Source: Luffa acutangula (Eukaryota > Streptophyta > Magnoliopsida > Cucurbitales > Cucurbitaceae). From it: 64,000 nucleotides of DNA. A program made the position numbers and the translations under genes. Where the stretch lies: positions 45,692,781 to 45,756,780 of the forward strand of contig CM072098.1 in assembly GCA_036850905.1 (NCBI GenBank). The letters run 5' to 3'. Shown piece by piece: positions 9,412-20,400 of this stretch. Under the pieces are notes generated by a model. That model was given only the letters and a program-made list of their open reading frames with translations, did not search any database and had not been told where the DNA came from. How positions within the stretch are numbered: the stretch's first letter is position 1; each line of letters begins with the position of its first letter.

Positions 9412-10260
9412 ATGTCAAGCTTCATGAGTCCAGTGAAGATGGACGTGGAGAAATTTGATGGAAGGATGAACTTTGGCTTGTGGCAAGTGCAAGTCAAGGA
9501 TGTGTTGATACAATCTGGGTTACACAAGGCTTTGAAGGGAAGACCAAACGATGGTGCTTCTGACAGCGGTGAAGGTGGTCCAGTGGAGTCCAGTGGTGGT
9601 TCCAGCAGAGGTTTGAAGAAGTCCAGCATGAGTGATGAAGATTGGGAGGAAATGGATTTGAGAGCTGCAAGTGCAATCAGACTCAATTTGGCTAAGAACA
9701 TTCTGGCAAATGTGCATGGAATTTCGACAGCCAAAGAGCTTTGGGAGAAGCTTGAAGCAATGTATCAGGCAAAGCACATCTCGAATCGGTTGTACCTGAA
9801 GGAGCAGTTTTACACGCTGCGAATGGAGGAAGGTACGAAAATCTCAGATCATCTGAGTGTTCTCAATGGCATCATTTCGGAGCTGGAGGTGATCAAAGTT
9901 AAGATAGAGGATGAGGATAAGGCACTCAGGCTTATCTTGTCACTTCCAACTTCTTATGAACACATGAAGCCAATCTTTGTGTACGGGAAGGAAACTTTAA
10001 ATTTTGCTGATGTTACTAGTAAACTTTTATCAGAAGAAAGAAGGCTGAAGAGTGAAGGGCGTACTTCACAGGAGGATTCAGCACTAGTAGCTAGCAATTG
10101 GAAGAAGAAGAAAGAGTCCATGCAGAAGAAAGGTTGCTGGGAATGCGGGCAGTCTGGACACATGAAAAAGAATTGTCCTAACAGAGCAGGTTCGTCAAAG
10201 GGATCTGGGTCGGATGCTGACGTTGTCTCTCTTGTCAAGGGAGACAGTGAATTCCTCTGA
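9412..10260 (+). CDS. gag: Copia-type Gag protein
   Basis: Capsid-like protein of a Ty1/copia retrotransposon. I choose the Met at 9412 (MSSFMSPVKMDVEKFDG) because copia Gag proteins usually begin close to this KFDGxNFxxW block; the frame is open from 9373. The UBN2/Gag-like domain spans most of residues 10-215 with NFGLWQVQVKDVL, LWEKLEAMYQ and LKEQFYTLRM. A CCHC zinc knuckle CWECGQSGHMKKNC lies near the C terminus. The frame ends at 10260, where other copia elements would read on toward protease and integrase. The frame is intact with no stop or shift, unlike the gypsy gag at the start of the window. It could supply particles only together with enzymes from another copia element. Confidence 0.85.
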   Translation: MSSFMSPVKMDVEKFDGRMNFGLWQVQVKDVLIQSGLHKALKGRPNDGASDSGEGGPVESSGGSSRGLKKSSMSDEDWEEMDLRAASAIRLNLAKNILANVHGISTAKELWEKLEAMYQAKHISNRLYLKEQFYTLRMEEGTKISDHLSVLNGIISELEVIKVKIEDEDKALRLILSLPTSYEHMKPIFVYGKETLNFADVTSKLLSEERRLKSEGRTSQEDSALVASNWKKKKESMQKKGCWECGQSGHMKKNCPNRAGSSKGSGSDADVVSLVKGDSEFL

Positions 10261-10629
10261 AGAAAGATAGAATTCATCCTCATGGTGTGTCCGCTTTACC
10301 ATGATAGAGGATGTGATGTTAGCGGTTCCACAAGTTTGCACACGGGCATTGGCTTGGCAGTTATGCAAGGTGTGTGGTGGAAGTTATGTCGATGGCTGAA
10401 GAACTTCCAGGTGAGCCAAGTAGGTGGAAGTTGCACCATAAATTTCAGCAGGTGCTGATTTATCGACATGTGACAAAGAAGAAAATTCTTGGAAGGTGAT
10501 GTCCAAGTGGTCTATTCTGTATGGTGGGGTAGGTTATAGTTCTCTGATATGAGAATTATGATTGTCGGTGAAGACAATGATTTGTAGCAAAAGTTGTGGA
10601 TTCTTCAAATATCTTGCCAAGGTGGAATT

Positions 10630-10844
10630 TGTTGGGTTTTTGGCAAAATATTAGAAGTGCCTTTGTCCCACATCGGAAAGGTTCAAGGAAGTGATGGGCT
10701 CCAAGTACTATAAAAGGAGCCTATGGCTTTGGTTTCAAAGCATCCCATTTCAGAATCACTTTAAGCTTGTATACTATAGTAGTGTGAGTGATATAAAGCT
10801 TTGAGAGAGTGTGTTCTTGTAATTGAGGTCGGGGAGAGAATTCT
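10630..10844 (+). repeat. 3' LTR of the copia-type element, truncated
   Basis: Starts TGTTGGGTTTTTGGC after a short purine-rich stretch (AAGGTGGAA) and follows the 5' LTR closely until GAGAGAATTCT. After 10844 the sequence changes to GC-rich fold-back DNA. Confidence 0.8.
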
Positions 10845-11416
10845 TGTAAAGCATCCCAGATCTGGGACGGGGGAGGGAGGAGGGACCTCCCTCCTTCGTT
10901 TCCGGCGCCGGAGACGGAGGAGGGAGGTCCCTCCTCCCTCCCTTTTCTATTTTTTTTTTTAAAAAAACATTGAAGAAAAAAAAGAGAAGAAGAAAGAAGG
11001 GAAGAAGGAGAAAGAAGGGAAGAAGAAATGAGAAAGAAAGGGGCGCCCGGCGGCGGCGGCGGCGTGTGGTGGCCGCCGGTCGCCGGACTTAGGAAGAAGA
11101 AGAATGAGGGAGAAGATAGAGAAGAAGGAAGATGGAGAAGAAGAAGATGAGAAGAAAGAGAGAAATAATAAAAAAAATAATTAAATATTAATATTTTATT
11201 TTTTTTAATATTTTTTATTTAAAAAATAAAAAAATAATTTTTATATTAAAATAATAGTGCCACGTCAGCAACCGTTAAAAGTTAACAGAAAATTTGACGA
11301 CAGGGACCAAAGTGCTCCTTATCTCAAACCTCAGGGGTATTTTTGTTGAGTTTGAAAACTCAGGGACCAAAGTGTCACTTAACCCAAACCTCAGGGACCA
11401 AAAATGTATTTTTCCC
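10845..11416 (+). mobile_element. Fold-back Mutator-like element, right half only
   Basis: The right arm and terminus (about 11256-11416, ending GTATTTTTCCC) match the right end of the complete copy at 12072-13072. Only about 60 bases of the left arm remain before the palindrome centre TCCGGCGCCGGA (10901-10912). The left side was lost where it joins the copia LTR. Purine-rich arms contain GGAGGGAGG and CCTCCCTCC blocks. Confidence 0.75.
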
Positions 11417-11875
11417 AAAATTATAAATTGACTTATTATTCTCTTGAGTATCAAACCAAAGATACTTATATCTTGGCAGCATTCCAAGTAACTCTTCAAC
11501 CGGGAGTTCCACCTGAGGATGCGGGGGACGATGTAGCTGCTGAATCTTCTACTGGTACATGGATAACTGTGTGGACCGATGGGTTTACCAATCTTGATCG
11601 TTACAAAGGACGATGTTGTGGCATCAAACCTTTTGCTGGAGAAGAAAATCAGTATATTGCTTATGTAGCTTATCCCATAGACATTTTTGAATGTTTTGTT
11701 ACTAACATGCTTACTTCCATTGTAGGTAATGTATTTGGATTCAAGGCTCTGCACGCTATACGTTTGGAGGATTTGCGAATCCCTACTGATTAAAACTTTC
11801 CAAGGCCCACCTCACGATATCCAGGTTGAAAAAGATAAATTGAACAAATATGGTCATGGGATATTTTAAAATCTA
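11417..11875 (+). pseudogene. rbcL: Nuclear fragment of chloroplast rbcL (Rubisco large subunit)
   Basis: The translation from about 11419 is recognisably Rubisco large subunit, roughly residues 21-150 of the chloroplast protein: KLTYYSLEYQTKD, LQPGVPPEDAG, AESSTGTWITVWTDG, RYKGRCCGI, GEENQYIAYVAYP, TSIVGNVFGFKAL and RLEDLRIPT. The fragment lacks both ends of the gene and the catalytic lysine near residue 201. A small deletion after RIPT puts in an early stop, and several substitutions at conserved sites show it is not under selection. It is plastid DNA transferred to the nucleus (NUPT), set among nuclear transposons. Bases 11711-11908 are duplicated in tandem immediately downstream. Confidence 0.93.
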
Positions 11876-11908
11876 TAAATGGTTATGGAAAATACATTTA
11901 GTTTATTT

Positions 11909-12071
11909 TACTTCCATTGTGGGTAATGTATTTGGATTCAAGGCTTTGCATGCTCAATGTTCTCAGGATTTGCGAATCCTACTAATTAAAACTTTCCAAG
12001 GCCCACCTCACGATATCCAAGTTGAAAGAGATAAATTGAACAAGCAAGGTCGTGAGATATTTTAAAATGTA
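11909..12071 (+). pseudogene. rbcL: Second, tandemly duplicated piece of the rbcL fragment
   Basis: A 198-bp unit (11711-11908) is repeated starting at 11909: it again encodes TSIVGNVFGFKALHA and KTFQGPPHDIQVERDKLNK and then the same non-plastid tail. The copy is cut at 12071 by a Mutator-like element and resumes at 13082 with TAAATGGTTATGG, so the element inserted after the duplication. Confidence 0.9.
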
Positions 12072-13072
12072 GGGAAAAATACACTTTTGGTCCCTGAGGT
12101 TTGGGTTAAGTGACACTTAGGTCCCTAAGTTTTCAAACTCAACAAAAATACCCCTGAGTTTTGAGATAAGTAGCACTTTGGTCCCTGCCGTCAATTTTTC
12201 TGTTAAATCTTAACAGCTACTGACGTGACACTATTATTTTAATAAAAAATTATTTTTTAATACAAAAAAATTAAAAAAATAAAATATTATTATTTTATTT
12301 TATTTTTTTTTTTTAATACTTTTCCACTTTATCTTTCTTCCTCTTCCACACTTTCTTCTCCTAACTTCTTCTTCCCAACTTCATCTTCTTCTCAGAAGCC
12401 AACTGCTCCACCGCCACCACGTAAGCCAACTGCGCCGCCACCGTTCACTGGCCAGCAGCCGCATGCAAGTTTTTTTTTTTTTTTTTTAATTTCTTTCTTT
12501 CCCTCCCTTCTCTTCTCTCTTCTCTTCCCTTTCTTCATCTTTTCTTTTCTTTTTTTTTTTTTAATATAGAAGAGGGAGAGGGAGGAGTCCTCCCGTTTTG
12601 CGCCGAAAACGGGAGGAGGGAGGACCCTCCTCCCTTTCTCTCTTCTATATTAAAAAAAAAAGAAAAGAAAAGGTGAAGAAAGGGAAGAGAAGAGAGGGAA
12701 AGAAAGAATTAAAAAAAAAAAAAAAACTCGCCGGCGGCCAGCCGCTGGAGTTGAAGAAGATGAAGTTGGGAAGAAGAAGTTAGGAGAAGGAAGTGGAGAA
12801 GAGGAAGAAAGAGAAAAGGGAAAAGTATTAAAAAAAGATAAAATAATAATATTTTATTATTTTAATATTTTTGTATTTTAAAAGAAAAATAATTTATTTT
12901 ATTAAAATAATAGTGCCACATCAGCAACCGTTAAGATTTAACAGAAAAATTGACGGCAGGGACCAAAGTGCTACTTATCTCAAAACTCAGGGGTATTTTT
13001 GTTGAGTTTGAAAACTCAGGGAACTAAATGTCACTTAACCCAACTCTCAGAGACCAAAAATGTATTTTTCCC
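12072..13072. mobile_element. Fold-back Mutator-like element (1001 bp) with 9-bp target duplication
   Basis: Starts GGGAAAAATACACTTTTGG and ends CCAAAAATGTATTTTTCCC, with terminal inverted repeats of about 200 bp containing GGTCCCTGAGGTTTGGGTT. TAAAATGTA occurs exactly on both sides (12063-12071 and 13073-13081), the 9-bp size typical of Mutator. The two halves remain complementary through purine/pyrimidine tracts to a centre near 12599-12604, so the whole element is one large imperfect palindrome. The left arm has an extra GCC-rich segment at about 12396-12470. It has no transposase. Confidence 0.92.
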
Positions 13073-13081
13073 TAAAATGTA

Positions 13082-13600
13082 TAAATGGTTATGGAAAAAT
13101 CTATTTAGTTTATTTTATTCTTTTTAATTCAATGGACAAATCTGTAAAATCAATCATCTATTTGGCTGAAATGACTAGGGTCGACACAAAGTAAAAAAAA
13201 TTTATGGAAACTTTTCACTTATGTGTGGATTTTTTTTTTTTTTAAAGAAAGTATGTACAATCTTCCAACCCTTCCAAACAGTTTAATTAATATAAAACTT
13301 GTACTAATTACCAAAATGTTTATGGTTCTAATCCTCCACCTTCACATGTTGTAAAAAAAAAAAAAAACCTCAAACAAAAACAACTAGACTCACGTTGATA
13401 GACCAAATTTGTGAAAAATTGTTTGGATAAAATTAAAATATTGAATAATTATCCCCTGATAAAATGTTGAATAATAATTGAATTATGTTAAAAACATCCG
13501 ATTTTCTTTTAATTTTTTTTTTCCCTTAACATCCATTTTCATTTTGTTTTTGTTTTTGTTGGGTGAAAAAGGGAGGGGCATTTAAACGATCCACGCGGCG
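13082..13600. other. Intergenic DNA between the rbcL fragment and the U2AF-like gene
   Basis: AT-rich; holds the end of the 198-bp duplicate (to about 13116), a SINE copy (13262-13366) and, just before the gene, a GC-rich patch (ACGCGGCGGGTGAG) that probably belongs to the promoter. I see no clear TATA box. Confidence 0.5.
13262..13366 (+). repeat. tRNA-derived SINE copy
   Basis: Degenerate A box (CAGTTTAATTAATA), B-box-like GGTTCTAATCC, then CACATGTTGT and 15 A, the same order as the copy at 6410-6514. Confidence 0.6.
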
Positions 13601-14468
13601 GGTGAGTTGGGGAAGGAGAAATCGTTCCACGACTGCGAGTGAGACTGCACACTAAATTTGCAGACAAAAAAACCCTCAATTTTTCTTCTTCCCCACACCA
13701 AATCCAAACCCTCAAATTTTAGGTTTTTTCTCCTCCATCGCTCTTCCATCTCCTCTCTTCCTCCTCACTCACTGCAACTTCCCCATCGCCGCTGCGCCTC
13801 GCTTTCCTCCTCTCATTTCCGCCTTCTATCCAAGGTAACTCTGCCACCTCTTTCTCTCTCATTGTCTTTTCTCGATTCTCCTGTTCCCTGCTGCTGTTGG
13901 TTTAATCCTTGCAATCTATCTGTGGTTTTGGTTTGAGTCTCTTAGTTAATGTTCCCCTTTTGTTTTGAGCGCGAGAAGTTATTGCAAATGACATCAGATG
14001 GGAGATTAGTCATTCATGTATGTAAGTGGTTTGTACGTGATTCATTTCTTGTCTGACTGGGCTAATTGCATGATAGTGAAGTAGTAAAAAAGGATGGCGT
14101 AATTCTCCTTTGAGTGGTCCAAGGAAGCATGGTTCAATCTTTGGGTTATGTCCTCTAGTTGTCAACTTGAGTAATTAGCGATTACGAATACGGAAAATGA
14201 GAGGCTCGGTGTAAACCTTGAAGTAAATTTTGACTGCATTGTAGCTTCCGGGGTTAAGTTTTGATTCATGCAATGTGTGGTTTAGGTAGTTGACGTTTTC
14301 TTTAGATTTCTTCTCAATACGAGTATTTGTTGTTTTGTAGGATTTTTGAATGTGCAGGTGACTGCGTAGCACTGAGGTTTTCCACCTTGGCCGCTTATTG
14401 GTCTTTTTTACTTGGTCAATGCGGACTTTGTTTGAGCATTAATATATCGTCCGTTTAAGTGGGGGCCG
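13600..14468 (+). other. 5' untranslated leader of the U2AF-like gene, with an intron
   Basis: A pyrimidine-rich exon (about 13630-13834) ends CAAG followed by GTAACT; a good acceptor TTGTTTTGTAG ends at 14340. This predicts a leader intron of about 506 bp (13835-14340), a common arrangement in plant housekeeping genes. The exact transcription start cannot be seen. Confidence 0.55.
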
Positions 14469-17400
14469 ATGAGCACATATAGTTGCTCAAAACAATACAG
14501 TAGAAGGAGTGTTAAGCAGACCCTGTGCAACTCTAATGATGAAAGTGCAGCTCGGACTAGGCCATTCAGCTTTGAAGAGATTATGCTTAGAAGGAAGAAT
14601 AAAGAGTCAGCTGCTAATGTTGAAGGGGGTGCCACAGGTAGCCATTCAAGAAGGGAAAGCATAGATAAGCACATTACTGATAATCGTGAATCTGAAAGGC
14701 ATTTTCGTCACAGTAGAGGTTCTTCTCTTGATGTGCAAAATCCGTCATTGGAGGAATCAGCCAAGATTAGTTCAAGAAGGAAAAAAGAAGAGACATTGTT
14801 GAAGGACAATATGGTGGTTAGGAGTGATAGAAATAATTATGAATCGGGATTGACACTGATGGGTAAGCTGAAATATGACACAAATGGAAAGGATAGAAGA
14901 CAGAAATATGGCCAGGAAAACCTTGGTTGGGGAAAAAATGATCAGCGATCAAGGATGGATATTGAAAATGAAACTGGAAAGAGACATTCAAGAGATACAG
15001 CTAGCAAGGATAGACGTGAAGATCGTGGTAAGGGGAAATTTGAAAGAGAAAGTAAGAGAAAATATCAAAATGGTGATGATGACAGGAACAGAGACAGATA
15101 CATTGCAAAGAGACATGATCATGGTAAACATCATGACCTTGAAAATAGAGAAAAAAAGGAAGCTAAAATATCATTAAGTTCACATTATGAAGATTCTAGA
15201 TTGAAAAGAAGACGGAAAAGAAGCCAAGATCGTGAAAGTAAACATAAAAGATCTGGTTCACTTTCTCCAAGGCCACCCAAGCACTCAACTAAATTAGTGA
15301 GGCAGAAGGAGTTGCCATTAGATTCTCATGTAAAGAAGTCTGGAAGATGGCGCTCTGATAGTGATAGAACAGGGGATTTCACCAACAGTTCCAGTAGCCA
15401 ATACAGGCGACATTCTGGGTCAACGAGTGGGCTTGGTGGCTATTCACCTAGAAAGAGAAGAACTGAATCTGCTATCAAGACTCCTTCACCTGTTCGATCA
15501 CCAGAGAAGAAAAATGAAGCGTTGGATCTTCTTCCAGCAGAAAAGGGTGGATTGTTTTCTGGTTCAGTTACTTCCAATTTTCAGCTGTCAAATCCTACAG
15601 TTTCATTGGGCATTAGTAATGATCAGTCCGGTGGTGCACTCTTTTCTCCAGCTATGGGGAAATCTGTATCAGGGGTTTCTTCAAATAATCTAGCGATGAA
15701 GACAAATGCTTCTCTTGATTTGATTCAGCTGACACAAGCCACCCGTCCAATGAGGAGGCTTTATATTGAAAACATACCACATTCTGCATCTGAGAAAGAA
15801 ATCATTGAGTGCCTGAATGGTTTTCTTACATCTTCAGGTGTTAATCACATCGAAGGAACCCAACCATGTATAAGCTGTATTGTAAGTGTTTTATTCTATG
15901 TTTTAAACGTGTGTAGATATTTTGTCATGATGTTTTCTGATGGGAGTTTTGGTGCATTACACCACTTGTGCAGATACACAAAGATAGGGGGCAAGCTCTT
16001 GTTGAATTTCTTACGCCTGAGGATGCTTCTGCAGCTCTTGCATTTGATGGAAGTGACTTCTCTGGCTCCATTCTGAGGATTCGGCGACCAAAAGATTATG
16101 TTGAGATTATAGTAAGAATAAATATCCAGAATTCTTGACCATCTCTATTCTTGTGATACCCTCAAGATATAATACAATTTGCAGTGCTTGTATTGATTAT
16201 TCTATTGATTGGACGAGTACTATAGTTATAAGGAAAACCTAAAATTTTTAAGCCATGGTTTCCTGGGCATTGGCACCCTGCATGACTTTCCCGGGTATCA
16301 GTACCCTGCATGACTATCTTCTAATTGTTGGTGACCTATGTTTGTCTCTCATGACTGCATGTTTTTTTTTTCTTGAAGTTAGTTAATGCTTTTGTCTAGA
16401 ATTCATTAGTTCTTTTGTCTTGAAAGTATGTTGTGCCTGTAATTCAGGATTTAGATGAAGTTTTCTTACATTTTCTTTTTCTGGGATAGGGGAGGTAATC
16501 TTAGGTAGTTTTTTCCTCCATGTTCTCTAGAATATTAGGTTAGAAAAAAAAAGGAGAATCTCCCATTTAAGTTCTTCATCATGGGGATACATATTTTAGT
16601 TCAGTAGGTACAAAATGAGGATGCTAGGATGACTTGTAGCGTTGGAGAATGGCCTATGGTATATTTAGTTATGCGACTTGGGGATGATCCCAGGAAGAAC
16701 GATTTTTTAATGCAGTAGTGGAAATGGTAGAGAAGGTTGCATAAGCGTAGAAATGCGGTTTTTAAGATTTGGTTTTGTTTATGCTAGTTCTTGGGCAAAG
16801 TATTTGCACCAGTGAAGGGTTGTCATGGTATGACAGAGGGAGTCATTTTGCATTGTCTTTTCTGGGTTGGCCTCTCATCCTGTATTCTTTGGAACATTTA
16901 GTTAGAAGAAAGTAGGATGCCTTCTATTTAATTAAGTTTTCCGTTCAAGGGATGAGTTTGCAAGTGGATGAGATTGGTTTAGAAATATTTGTTGAAGATG
17001 GGGTTGCATGTATTCATGGATGAAAAAAACTTGGATGTATACTGGTATGTAGGGATTTCCCTACATACTACCATTAAAATATTGACAACTCGGAGAGAAA
17101 CTTTTTTCTTATTTTCTACCTTTCTATTTCTTAGTTGTCAAGATTTTAATGGGGTATGCAGAGAGATCCCTACATACGGTATGGAACCAAATATTATTCT
17201 TTATGGATTGAAGGAGACTCGGGTTGTGGAATGGTGGAATCTGCCAATGTTGTAGAATGCATTTCCCTAAATCACGAGAATGAGAATGTAGGGATTGTTG
17301 TCTTTGTTTCCCTAAATCTGGAGAATGCGAATGTAGGGATTGTTGTCTTTGTAGTGGACTAGTGGTATCACTATTGAAATAGGGGAATTTATCAAAGCGC

Positions 17401-20400
17401 ATGGATCAATTGTGGATGTTCCTACAATAAAGGATATACTTGGACAAGTGATCAACACAATGGAAGAACCTATTAGTTGAGGAAGGCTTTAAGTGATTAT
17501 GAGGGAAGATGTGTTGTAGTGAAAGACCTCATGATTTATAAGGAAATCCTTTGACATTATTGTATGTAAACAAGTGCACAAGCCTATGTAAATAAGGTTA
17601 AGCGGTAGATATTCAGGCTCCTCTAGGCTTTGGCTAATGAGAACTTAAAATCAGGATAGACAAACTGGAAGAACTCTTGCTATTGATACCATATTAAACC
17701 AGAAACATATAATTCAAGGGGGCTGATCTTGAGAGAGCGAGAGAGATTATATCATGTTTATGTAGTCATTTGAAAAAAATGGTCAACTATGGAACAATTT
17801 GTTCAAACTCAATTTCTTTATGCGATCATGAGATGCAGACATCCCATATTCTTGTCTTGCATGTCTATATTTTAAGTTTAAGGGGTTTAATAGCAGGGTT
17901 TGAGGTTATCACTCCACACCCTTCTGTCCCCGTGTCAAACCTCTTTTTCTTTTTCCTTTTTTCCCACACATGTCATTAGCTCGGCTTTCTAATTTTGCTC
18001 AAGTTTTCTTTGGCGTATATAGAATCTGTTTCTTCATCCATGTTATTTCAGTTTCTGAGGTCTATTGTGGTTACTATCATGTAGCAGGTTTTCAGACAGT
18101 TGCTATTTTCATGCAGACTGGTGACCTGGACAAGTCAGTGGCAGTAGTAAATAAAATCAGTGATGTCGTCGAGGACTCGCCAAATAAGGTATGTATTTGG
18201 AGTTGAATGTTAGTTTTTTCTTATGATGAGTGAAGTCTTTAGTTTTTTGTTTTGTTTTGTTATTTTTTTGTGTTTGGGGGGGGGGGGGGAGTGTTGAAAA
18301 GAGAACAAAGAGGTAATGGGTAAGAAATATCTCTATCATTCCCTACGTACAAAACTCTTAATTATGTTTCACCCTTTTATACACACACACACACACACAC
18401 GATAAAAATTACCTTTCACCATGCTGGACCATAAAATCCTTGTTCTCTTTGTAAAATGATCATGTAAAACTTGAACAAGAAAATCACTTAAGGTTATTGC
18501 ATGAACAAGGCAAAGGCCAAAGTCATCCTTTGGGATCAACATTCCATGCAAAAGGGGCCGCAAATAAACAAATGGTTTAAACCATCATTCTTCCTTATAA
18601 ACGTTTACCTTGGACTGGGATGAGCTAAATGATTTCTTTGTTGGATGCTATCTGCTGTGTTGGATGCTATCTGCTGTGTTGTTGATAACTCGACTCCCAT
18701 GAGCTTGCTGACCACAAGAAGTTGTGGCCCTTTTCTGGAAAATTTTCTTCCAAAACCACTCTTACACGATTAGTTGTTCATTAGTCAATTATTTTCAATT
18801 AACTTTCTTTTTTCTAATAATGGATAATTATAATCCCTAGACTGCACCAGACATACAACCCAGTTAAGGAGGTTCCTTACCACGATGGGTCTTCCCATTA
18901 CCTAATTGACCCTTTGGACCTTCAAGGAAAATAGAGTGATCAATTCTCATTAATCAGATCAGTACTTGAGCACATTTTTCTTTAGACGATTTTCCAAATC
19001 TACTCACTAGTTATTTCAAAATATTGGCAATACCTAGACCCTTTTAGCTGACGATGTAGGAATTTTTTCCCATAGTTACTGAGTGACTGACCCCTTGCTA
19101 GTTCCAACTTGACCTCTCCCAAACAAAGTTTCTGAATCGCATTTCTTCCCCTCCTTTTGCAACCTTCATGGGGATCCTGAACAAAGACTGAAAGGAGAAG
19201 TAAGCATATCCCTGCGGACAAAGTGAATTTATTCCATCTGAAAACTTTATTTTGAACTCGTTCCAAAACAGGATCCAAATAGCTGAGGCTTCTAGGGTTT
19301 CTCTTAGAGGTTCAACATAAAATATTATTTGATAGTAAGATGTTTAATAGCACATTCCCAATAGGCAACAATGGCATAAACTTCCTCCCAATTTATGCTC
19401 ACAGTAGAAACATTCTTCTTGAAAAAGGTTTTTATTTGTTTCTTATTGTCAGTTCAAGTATAGCTATTAGAATTCTGATGTTTTTTATGGGTAAATTTTA
19501 TTCTATTTGGTTGCCTATAGGCTGGGTGGTACTCCCTGGTTATTTAATATACAACTTTTCTGACATGTTGAGGGGGCAGGGGGTTGTTTTGATGTATTTT
19601 GCGCCACACATTATCATAAGAGCACTGGAGGTGCCTATGTAATGGAATTGTTACTATTGACAAACTAAAAAATTACTCGTCCTATTATTGCAGACTCACC
19701 ATAAACTTACTCTTGTCCTACTAAACCATCCATGTTTAAACTTGAACAAGTTTATTGAGTTATTATTACTCTTAGTGACCTTATTTTATAGTCATGTCTG
19801 CTTAGGCTATGTGGATCTTGTTGCAGATTATCATTGCTGGGATCTCAAATAGAATCTCATCTGAAATGGTAATTTGAGGAAATATTTTATTCATCTTGCA
19901 CATAATCATGCCTTGCCTATGATCTTTACTTTTTGCAACAGTTTTTACTTTGCAACTGTACATTTGGTGATTGTTTCTTTGTTGTTCTTTTTCCAGCTTA
20001 AGGATATTGTTACTGCATTTGGACCTTTGAAGGCCTATCACTTTGAGATCAACAACGATCTTAATGAACCTTGTGCCTTTTTGGAGGTGAATTTTCACGC
20101 CTTATGTGCATTATTTTAGCAGGCTTGTCTCAAGTGCTATTTCATTATTCGTAATGATTTGGGAAGGATCTATATTATCGTGGGGATTCCATATTTACAC
20201 TACCACTTCTAGTCAGATAATGATACTCCATATTAGTTCTTCAAATACTGCATTGGAATTTGGAAGCTTATGGTATCCGCTAGAATTTTGTGTTTGTACC
20301 GTCACTTTTTAAGTTCTCTATGTTGTCTCTTTATTTCATAAATGCTTTGGACTTTATATTCCTTATATTCCTTTCTTTTTTGTTATTATTCTTTACGATG

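Larger units (their letters stand above)
8866..10844 (+). mobile_element. Ty1/copia-type element reduced to LTR-gag-LTR, 3' LTR truncated
   Basis: A 5' LTR (8866-9243), primer-binding site TGGTATCAGAGC (9247-9258), gag (9412-10260), a short remainder without pol (10261-10629) and a 3' LTR that starts TGTTGGGTTTTTGG at 10630 and breaks off at 10844. The LTRs share a TATA-like TATAAAAGGAGCC and a CCCACATCGG block. The first ten or so bases of the 5' LTR are missing where it abuts the TRIM element. Protease, integrase and reverse transcriptase are absent. Confidence 0.85.

Noticed and set aside
11404..11793. Functional Rubisco large-subunit gene
   Set aside because: Fragment of about 130 residues lacking both ends and the catalytic lysine, with substitutions and an early stop, set between nuclear transposons.
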